6,279 nt of DNA from contig NZTZ01000005.1 in NCBI GenBank assembly GCA_002703265.1, positions 4,424-10,702 of the forward strand. Direction: 5' to 3'. The stretch is from Chloroflexota bacterium (GTDB taxonomy: Bacteria; Chloroflexota; Dehalococcoidia; Lucifugimonadales; Lucifugimonadaceae). Position 1 is the stretch's first letter, and every line of letters starts with the position of its first letter. Shown one piece after another: positions 1-5,260 of the stretch. The position numbers and the translations under genes were made by a program. The notes under the pieces are model-generated. The model had not been told where the DNA came from and ran no database searches. It saw nothing but the letters and a program-made list of their open reading frames with translations.

Positions 1-810
1 CCAGTTTATGATTTACTAGGAGGAAGATACAGAGATCCAGTAAGGCTTTATTGTAATGCATGGTTCAATGGATGCTACACACCCGAAGAATATGCAAATG
101 CTGCAAAAATAAATGTATTAGAAAATGGCCATACTGCTTGTAAGCTTGATCCATTCCTTGAGATGACACAATACCATACTATGTATCAAGATGGATTTAT
201 TTCTGAAGAAGGTGAACAGCTAGGATATGATATTGTTGCTGCAGTGAGAGATACTGTAGGTCCAGAAATAGAAATCTTAATTGATGCTCATGGACATTAC
301 AATGTACCTAATGCAGTACGAATTTCAAATAATCTTTACGAAAGATTTAATATTGCGTGGTTTGAAGAACCTGTTCCGCCTGAAGGAATTAACGCCTTAA
401 AACAAGTGAAACAAAATACAAACGCCCCTATTTGTGTAGGAGAGAGGCTGTATACAAGAGCTGATTTCATTCCTATTTTAGAGAACAATTTAGCTGATTT
501 TATAATGCCTGATACTATATGGACAGGAGGTATTTCTGAAATTAAGAAGATAGCCACAATGGCCGAGGCATACTATATTCCTGTTGCTCCTCATGTTATA
601 CCTGGAGGTCCATTAGAACTGATAGCAGCTGCACATGTTATGAGTTCAGTTCCAAATTTTTATAAACTCGAACATTCACACGCTTTCATTCCAGAACATA
701 ATAATCTTCTAAAGGAACCTTATTTGATAAAAGATGGTCATATTCATTTGAACAATAAACCGGGACTAGGTTTTGAATTGGACGAAAGTAAGTTAGAAGA
801 AATAGTTTAG
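1..810 (+). CDS. Enolase-superfamily (mandelate racemase/muconate lactonizing type) acid-sugar dehydratase, 5'-truncated
   Basis: The frame is open from base 1, so the start and the N-terminal capping domain lie outside the window. 269 residues are visible; family members are usually about 380-400, so roughly a third is missing. Visible residues, numbered from base 1: PVYDLLGG at 1-8 opens the barrel domain; K48 and D50 lie in KLDPF on the second strand; D95 and H97 in IDAHG; E122 and E123 in WFEEP; E148 in GERL; D171 in MPDTIWTGG; H198 in APHV; E224 in YKLEH. The acidic residues D95, E122 or E123, and E148 fit the three Mg2+ ligands. H97 and the H198-D171 pair fit the acid/base residues of the galactonate/gluconate dehydratase group, whose spacing is nearly the same as recalled from E. 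coli galactonate dehydratase. The likely reaction is loss of water from a sugar acid to give a 2-keto-3-deoxy acid in the cytoplasm. The exact substrate cannot be read. It ends in TAG, 22 bases before the next gene, and is probably co-transcribed with it. ATG 163 is internal to the fold and is not the true start. Confidence 0.9.
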   Translation, partial: PVYDLLGGRYRDPVRLYCNAWFNGCYTPEEYANAAKINVLENGHTACKLDPFLEMTQYHTMYQDGFISEEGEQLGYDIVAAVRDTVGPEIEILIDAHGHYNVPNAVRISNNLYERFNIAWFEEPVPPEGINALKQVKQNTNAPICVGERLYTRADFIPILENNLADFIMPDTIWTGGISEIKKIATMAEAYYIPVAPHVIPGGPLELIAAAHVMSSVPNFYKLEHSHAFIPEHNNLLKEPYLIKDGHIHLNNKPGLGFELDESKLEEIV

Positions 811-832
811 TTTATTAAAGTTAGGAAGCATC

Positions 833-1507
833 ATGAAAATTATATTAGCAGGAATAGAGTATGTAGGAACTACAACTATAGCGAATAAGCTAAAGGATTG
901 GAAGTTAGAATACACAGGAACACCATTTTATGATGGCTTAATGCATGATCATATGAAGATACCTCATACCTCAGGCCATCCAGATGACACTACTCTTGAA
1001 GAGCAACAACAAATATTAAATTTATCTCCTAAGCTAATGGAAATGTATCACAGATATCATATGTATTATCATTTACATCATTATTTCCAAAGAGATGATT
1101 TAACCGTAGGGTTTCATATTGAAGAAGCTGTTTTAGCCAGAAAATATTTCGGTTATGGATTGGAAGGTGAATCTTTTGATAGAGAAAATATAGTTTTTGA
1201 CAGAATTGAAAATAGAATAAAACAAATCACTTCAGATCCTATAATTATTGTTCACATGATTGCAGATAAATCCATTATAGAAGAGAGAATGGAAAAGCTA
1301 AGAAGTAGACCAGAGCATTCAAACAGCCCTCTTCAAAAACAAGATATTGAAGATGTTATGAATGATTATGCACATTTTATTGATAAAAGTAGTATTGGAC
1401 CCAAAGTAGTGGTAGATACGTCTACAGATAACCCGTCTCAAACTTTAGACAAAATAGTAGATTTGATTAAGCCTCATATTTCAGATGAAGATATGAAAAA
1501 AAATTAG
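833..1507 (+). CDS. P-loop kinase-like protein with a degenerate Walker A motif, function unknown
   Basis: 224 residues, starting at ATG 833 with AGGAAG at 823-828 as ribosome site. The N-terminus is a hydrophobic strand followed by a loop at the Walker A position, G7-IEYV-G12-T13-T14-T15, where the usual GK[ST] lysine is replaced by threonine. Residues 38-52 and 71-85 are rich in histidine (HDHMKIPH; MYHRYHMYYHLHHYF). FHIEEAVLARKYFGYG (94-109) is followed by a strand IIIVHMIAD (137-145) and a basic helix with IIEERMEKLRSRP (148-160). That last stretch resembles the lid and the 'D...ERL..R' region of thymidylate/nucleotide kinase-like enzymes. The C-terminus VVVDTS..NPSQTLDKIVDLI is the usual last strand and helix of such kinases. 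No signal peptide or membrane segment is seen. Its substrate is unknown, and loss of the lysine may mean weak, altered or absent phosphotransfer. It follows the dehydratase gene closely, which suggests a shared operon. Kinase-like fold is an inference from motif order. Confidence 0.75.
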   Translation: MKIILAGIEYVGTTTIANKLKDWKLEYTGTPFYDGLMHDHMKIPHTSGHPDDTTLEEQQQILNLSPKLMEMYHRYHMYYHLHHYFQRDDLTVGFHIEEAVLARKYFGYGLEGESFDRENIVFDRIENRIKQITSDPIIIVHMIADKSIIEERMEKLRSRPEHSNSPLQKQDIEDVMNDYAHFIDKSSIGPKVVVDTSTDNPSQTLDKIVDLIKPHISDEDMKKN

Positions 1508-1511
1508 AAAT

Positions 1512-2588
1512 TTATTCCCACTTAAAAGTCTTTATTCCTATAATGAAGGCCAATACTATCCAAACAAGCATTATAGCTAATTCTGGTAAAAGTTCGAAAG
1601 TATGAGTTCCGTAAAGGGCTGATTCTCTTAGTGAATTTACAAGTGGAGAAAGAGGTAGATTATCTGTAATAACACTCAACCAACTTGGAAATACATCAGT
1701 ATCAAAAAAAACACCAGACAAAAACATCATAGGAAAAGTTATTAGGTTAGCAATAGGAGCAGCATAGTCTTCATTTGGAGAAGCTCCAGATACCGCTAAT
1801 CCAATAAATAAAAACAAAATGGAGCCAAGTACAGAAAATATAATTATATTGATCCAAGCATAGATACTTCCTAATGCTATGTCAATATTAAGTATTAGAG
1901 TCCCAATCAAGAATAAAATAAATGTTTGAATAACAATAATTAATAATCTACTGATCATTTGACCTATAAGAAAATGAGAAGGATCTATAGGAGTCGCTTG
2001 CAACCTTTTAAGTACTCCTTGAGTTTTATAACTAATCAAAGTAAACACTACTCCCAAAATACCACTTTGCATAATTGATAACGCAACAATTCCAGGTACT
2101 AAAAATCCCTTGTATCCCTGATATTGGTTTTCAAATATCTTCTCTTTTAGAACAATACTTTTTTCAGTTTGATTATTATTCAATAAATCAGATATTATCA
2201 TTTCACTTAAATCATAAAATTCTTGAGCGATTTTTTCTTTTGAATTTTCGAATGATATTTCAAGATTAGGAGATTCTAAACTAAAATCTTTTGAGATTGT
2301 CATTACGGAATCTATTTTTCCTTCAAGAATTGACTTTTCTATTTCTTTTTCAGATATTGTTTTTATTTCAATATATTCTTTTTTATTCAATTCTTCTAAA
2401 AAAAGATCAGACTCATAATTATTTGAGTAATTTATAATCCCTAATTTTGGAGGTGTGAACTGCCCAAAACCAAAAAATCCAATACCTAGCATCATAACAA
2501 CCGGAAAAAAAAGCGTCCAAAATAAAGATTGAGTTCTTCTGAAATACATTTTTATAGTAGATTTTGCAATAATTAAATAAATATTCAT
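1512..2588 (-). CDS. ABC-2 type exporter, membrane permease subunit
   Basis: 358 residues. One hydrophobic helix near the N-terminus (about 22-41) is followed by a long, Lys/Glu/Asn-rich loop outside the membrane (about 42-160). Five further hydrophobic helices follow at roughly 162-185, 208-232, 240-268, 277-297 and 335-354. This is the layout of the ABC-2 permease family that includes daunorubicin-type and YhfI/YadH-like exporters. KTQGVLKRLQATPI (188-201) fits the cytoplasmic coupling helix between helices 2 and 3, and PMMFLSGVFFD (286-296) is the typical conserved stretch before the last extracellular loop. The C-terminus KTFKWE is also common in this group. The start ATG shares one base with the stop of the ATPase gene (TAATG), with GAGAGA at 2595-2600 as a weak ribosome site, so translational coupling is likely. 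It probably dimerises and works with the ATPase encoded just upstream to export a lipid, drug-like or polymer substrate. The substrate is not predictable. Confidence 0.9.
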   Translation of the reverse strand: MNIYLIIAKSTIKMYFRRTQSLFWTLFFPVVMMLGIGFFGFGQFTPPKLGIINYSNNYESDLFLEELNKKEYIEIKTISEKEIEKSILEGKIDSVMTISKDFSLESPNLEISFENSKEKIAQEFYDLSEMIISDLLNNNQTEKSIVLKEKIFENQYQGYKGFLVPGIVALSIMQSGILGVVFTLISYKTQGVLKRLQATPIDPSHFLIGQMISRLLIIVIQTFILFLIGTLILNIDIALGSIYAWINIIIFSVLGSILFLFIGLAVSGASPNEDYAAPIANLITFPMMFLSGVFFDTDVFPSWLSVITDNLPLSPLVNSLRESALYGTHTFELLPELAIMLVWIVLAFIIGIKTFKWE

Positions 2589-3355
2589 TAGTTTTCTCTC
2601 AAACTTTTTCCAGTTAAGTTTATGAAAACATCTTCTAATGTTGCATTTTGTAATTTTTCTTCTACTTCAAAACCTGAGTCTAAAAGCTTTTTAATTAAAG
2701 CTTTTGGAGTGTCAATAGTTACTATTTGACCAGTATCAATTATTGCAACTCTGTCGCATAATTTTTCAGCTTCTTCCATGTAATGAGTAGTTATTATTAT
2801 AGTTTTCCCACTATTTCTAATATTTTCAATTAAGTCCCACATATTTCTTCTAGCTTGAGGGTCTAATCCTGTTGTGGGTTCGTCAAGAAATAAAACTTTT
2901 GGATCATTAACTAGTGCTACTGCAATTGATAATCTTTGTTTTTGACCACCGGATAAAGTTTTATAGTATGATTTTCTCTTTTCGAGTAATCCTACTTTTT
3001 CTAAAATATTCTCAATATCTGGTCTAGAAGAATAAAAAACAGAAAACATTTCTATAATTTCAAATAAAGTTAATTTATCAAAAAAAGAACATTCTTGAAG
3101 TTGAACCCCAATAATTTTTTTTACTGCTTTTGTATTTTTCTCAATATTTATACCATCTATTTCAGCGAATCCAGATGAGGGTTTACGCAATCCTTCTAAT
3201 ATTTCTACAGTTGTAGTTTTTCCTGCTCCATTTGGACCAAGTAGTCCAAAGATTTCTCCTTCTGATACTTTGAAATTGATGCCATTTACTGCAGTAAAAT
3301 CATCATATTTTTTAACTAAATCACTAACAGTGATAATCTCTTTAATTTTAGACAT
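2588..3355 (-). CDS. ABC transporter ATP-binding subunit (DrrA/CcmA-type exporter ATPase)
   Basis: 255 residues with a complete nucleotide-binding domain: Walker A GPNGAGKT at 40-47 with K46, Q-loop around Q85/Q87, signature LSGGQ at 134-138, Walker B VLFLDEP at 154-160 with catalytic E159, D-loop GLDP at 163-166, and switch histidine H191 in TTHYMEEAE. The C-terminal ATLEDVFINLTG (239-250) is characteristic of the DrrA/CcmA branch, which drives ABC-2 exporters. The protein is shorter than DrrA-type enzymes of about 300+ residues because there is little C-terminal extension. ATG 3355 lies one base after the TAG of the aldolase gene and has no good ribosome site of its own (AGATAG only), so it is probably translated by re-initiation. 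Its own TAA overlaps the permease ATG. The protein should bind the inner face of the permease and hydrolyse ATP to power export. Confidence 0.95.
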   Translation of the reverse strand: MSKIKEIITVSDLVKKYDDFTAVNGINFKVSEGEIFGLLGPNGAGKTTTVEILEGLRKPSSGFAEIDGINIEKNTKAVKKIIGVQLQECSFFDKLTLFEIIEMFSVFYSSRPDIENILEKVGLLEKRKSYYKTLSGGQKQRLSIAVALVNDPKVLFLDEPTTGLDPQARRNMWDLIENIRNSGKTIIITTHYMEEAEKLCDRVAIIDTGQIVTIDTPKALIKKLLDSGFEVEEKLQNATLEDVFINLTGKSLREN

Positions 3356-3356
3356 T

Positions 3357-4133
3357 CTATCTAATTTGTCTTATTTTTTTCTGCCAATTAAGTGCCGAAT
3401 CTTTGAGCAAAGATAAAGATGTTATTGACAAAACTCTTGCACCTAATCTATGAAAATGTTCATATTCATCAAACTGATCTGGACCAGAATGTGTTGCAGC
3501 TGCAATTTTATTTTTTTGTATTGTTTTTTTAACAACTAAATCTAAATGCTCTTTGACATGATCTTTGCCAGGAAGACCCATTGAAAGGGCCATATCTGAG
3601 GGACCAAGCCACGTGGCATCTATTCCCTCAACTTCAAGTATATCATCAATGTTTTCTACAGATTCCTTACTTTCTATTAGCGCAAATAAGATTGTGTTGT
3701 TATTTGCAAATTCATAATATTCTTGTGTATCTTTTATTAATTCTCCATAGTTATTATTTCTACCAGTACCATAATTTGATCCTCTTTTCCCTAATGGAGG
3801 ATATTTGGCTGCATCTCTGGCTTTAATTGCATCTTCAACATTATCAATATGAGGAACAACTATACCTTTAGCCCCAGCATCTAGCATTTTTAATATAATA
3901 TGAGGTTCATTTCCTGGAACTCTTACTACTGGAGCCATTCCATATAATTCTGCTGCTCGAATCATATTCTCTGCTTCAGAATCTGTCATAGATCCGTGCT
4001 CACAATCAATAAATACCCAATCAAATCCTAAAGAACCAAAAAACTCAACTAAGTGTGGAGAATTTATTGCTAAATTTAATCCTACTGCAGACTCGTTAGA
4101 ATTAACTTTTTCTAGAATTTTATTGTATGACAT
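3357..4133 (-). CDS. HpcH/HpaI-family class II aldolase (2-keto-3-deoxy sugar-acid / 4-hydroxy-2-oxo acid aldolase type)
   Basis: 258 residues, close to the family's usual 250-270. The start ATG 4133 is fixed by a perfect AGGAGG six bases upstream. An in-frame extension to ATG 4316 would overlap the upstream gene by about 170 bases and encodes nothing family-like. Catalytic features in order: D43-C-E45-H46-G47 with the general-base histidine; R71 in VVRVPG, the pyruvate/oxalacetate-binding arginine; P94-H95 in GIVVPHIDN; GKRGSNYG at 115-122; E154 in ALIESKES and D180 in GPSDMALSMG as the divalent metal ligands. The spacing agrees with HpaI as recalled (H45, R70, E149, D175). Relatives include 4-hydroxy-2-oxoheptanedioate aldolase, 2-dehydro-3-deoxyglucarate aldolase (GarL) and 2-keto-3-deoxy-L-rhamnonate aldolase (YfaU); which is nearest cannot be told. 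It would split a 2-keto acid into pyruvate and an aldehyde in the cytoplasm, the natural step after an acid-sugar dehydratase. Confidence 0.92.
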   Translation of the reverse strand: MSYNKILEKVNSNESAVGLNLAINSPHLVEFFGSLGFDWVFIDCEHGSMTDSEAENMIRAAELYGMAPVVRVPGNEPHIILKMLDAGAKGIVVPHIDNVEDAIKARDAAKYPPLGKRGSNYGTGRNNNYGELIKDTQEYYEFANNNTILFALIESKESVENIDDILEVEGIDATWLGPSDMALSMGLPGKDHVKEHLDLVVKKTIQKNKIAAATHSGPDQFDEYEHFHRLGARVLSITSLSLLKDSALNWQKKIRQIR

Positions 4134-4139
4134 TTTTTT

Positions 4140-4145
4140 CCTCCT
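4140..4145 (-). promoter_or_regulatory. Perfect Shine-Dalgarno site that sets the aldolase start
   Basis: AGGAGG on the - strand, six adenines before ATG 4133. It shares two bases with the TAG stop (4146-4144) of the amidohydrolase gene. A ribosome ending the first gene therefore stops directly on the loading site of the second. This supports ATG 4133 over the longer in-frame start at 4316. Confidence 0.85.
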
Positions 4146-5169
4146 ATGCTTCTTCAACTTTATAAAATTTAATTGCATTATCATGAAACATAGATGATCT
4201 TTCAGATTTAGAGAAGTTTTTTGAATACTTTTTGAAAGCGTTATATAAAACATCATAACTGAATGAAACTTTATCAACAGGAAAGTTGCTTTCAAACATT
4301 CCTCTATTTGTACCAAATTTTTCTATGCAATAGTCTAGAAAGAATTTCATTTGTTCTGCAAGCTCGTCAGAACCAACAGGAGTTTTTCTCAGATGCCAAT
4401 CATGTCCTGTGATGGGCATTCCTAGTCCACCAAGTTTTATCTGGACATTTGGACATTCTGATAAATCAGAAATGTTTTTTTTCCAAGTTTCTAAAACTTC
4501 TTCTTTTTTATCTCTATATTTTCCAACTAATAGCATCCCACCTATATGATCAACCATAATTGGTAGATCTGGAACTTTTTTTGCTAAATTAAGTAATTGT
4601 GGCAGTTGATGAAAATACATCCATGAATCAAAACTTAAGCCCATTTTGCTTAAGACTTTTGCTCCTTCAATAAAACTTTTTGTTGACATTTGCTCTTCCT
4701 GATTATAAACAGGGACAGTATCTACTTCTTTGTCAGTATCCCAGGCAACAATATGTCTAATTCCCTTAAATCTCCTTGGACTAGCCTCAAGTAATGATTG
4801 CAATACAGGCTCAACTCTATCTCCTAAATTTAAGTTAGCATGACCTATGATTGAAGCAGAAGCTCTACTTTTTCCATATATCCCACTTGCACTAGCAGCA
4901 GAAATTCCTTCCACAAATTCTACTTCTCCTACAGGTTTGAAATCTTTCTCTATATCAGCGTTATACATAGCTCTTGCTTCAATAAAAACTGTAGAAGTAA
5001 TATTATGCCCACTTATATCATCTAAAAGTTCATGTAATAAATATCTACCATAAGGTGTTCTTTCAACTCTCAAGTCCCAATAGTGATGATGAGGATCACA
5101 AATTGGAAGTGATGGTTCAATAATATCTTCTTTTGTAATGTCTAACCAATCATTTCCTCCATATGGCAT
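4144..5169 (-). CDS. Amidohydrolase-2 family TIM-barrel metal-dependent hydrolase (COG3618 type, lactonase-like)
   Basis: 341 residues, first gene of the - strand operon. Start ATG 5169 is preceded by GGAGGT five bases upstream. No signal peptide or membrane helix is seen, so it is cytoplasmic. Family marks: HxH on strand 1 in CDPHHHYWDL (D25, H27, H29); FKGIRH at 134-139; WMYFHQLPQL with H187; MVDHIGG with D207-H208; QIKLGGLG at 243-250; and ESNFPVDK at 293-300 on the last strand. COG3618 includes L-fuconolactonase, 4-sulfomuconolactonase and LigI. These open lactones with zero or one metal ion, so a lactonase or related hydrolase acting on a sugar-acid or dicarboxylic lactone is the best guess. 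The last-strand aspartate of canonical members (GSDWP) appears as N295 here, a form I believe is common in one subgroup. The stop TAG sits inside the aldolase's ribosome site, so the two genes are surely co-transcribed. Substrate unknown; an esterase or decarboxylase role is possible. Confidence 0.88.
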   Translation of the reverse strand: MPYGGNDWLDITKEDIIEPSLPICDPHHHYWDLRVERTPYGRYLLHELLDDISGHNITSTVFIEARAMYNADIEKDFKPVGEVEFVEGISAASASGIYGKSRASASIIGHANLNLGDRVEPVLQSLLEASPRRFKGIRHIVAWDTDKEVDTVPVYNQEEQMSTKSFIEGAKVLSKMGLSFDSWMYFHQLPQLLNLAKKVPDLPIMVDHIGGMLLVGKYRDKKEEVLETWKKNISDLSECPNVQIKLGGLGMPITGHDWHLRKTPVGSDELAEQMKFFLDYCIEKFGTNRGMFESNFPVDKVSFSYDVLYNAFKKYSKNFSKSERSSMFHDNAIKFYKVEEA

Positions 5170-5260
5170 TTTTTACCTCCAATAAATATTTTTTTTATCA
5201 TATAATACATACCTATGTGATTAGCTACTAGTACTTTGTTTATAATATTTGGAGAGCAAT
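5170..5260. promoter_or_regulatory. Divergent intergenic region with candidate promoters
   Basis: These 91 bases lie between the starts of the - strand hydrolase operon and the + strand MATE gene, so promoters for both should be here. On the + strand there are two exact TATAAT hexamers at 5201-5206 and 5241-5246. Transcription from the first would give a leader of about 48 bases. From the second it would begin almost on the ribosome site, leaving about 8 bases of leader. On the - strand, TATTAT at 5207-5202 overlaps the first hexamer. No good TTGACA-like -35 box is seen for any of them. An 8-base palindrome TACTAGTA at 5226-5233 lies between the two hexamers and could be a small operator, but by its length it could also be chance. 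In this AT-rich DNA the hexamers are weak evidence. Confidence 0.45.
5251..5256 (+). promoter_or_regulatory. Ribosome binding site for the TTG-started MATE gene
   Basis: GGAGAG lies four bases before TTG 5261 (six bases if only GGAG is counted). The first in-frame ATG, at 5318, has no comparable site and would cut off the conserved N-terminal ILNGPI stretch. The site therefore decides for the TTG start. Confidence 0.65.

Noticed and set aside
336..557. Open frame of 73 codons on the - strand
   Set aside because: It lies wholly inside the dehydratase coding region, which carries conserved active-site motifs there.
1496..1513. Possible intrinsic terminator for the - strand operon: AAATT-TCT-AATTT followed by a run of T on the - strand
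   Set aside because: The stem is five A-T pairs only and would be too weak. It is more likely chance in AT-rich DNA at the gene ends.
2075..2269. Open frame of 64 codons on the + strand
   Set aside because: It is antisense to the permease loop and first helices. It has no recognisable motif or ribosome site and is a by-product of low GC.
3581..3826. Open frame of 81 codons on the + strand
   Set aside because: It is antisense to the aldolase catalytic core; the composition looks like a shadow frame.
4134..4316. A 61-residue N-terminal extension of the aldolase from ATG 4316
   Set aside because: It overlaps the conserved C-terminal coding region of the amidohydrolase in another frame, has no family resemblance, and ATG 4133 has a perfect AGGAGG at ideal spacing.
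4847..5053. Open frame of 68 codons on the + strand
   Set aside because: It is antisense to the amidohydrolase, with no family features.
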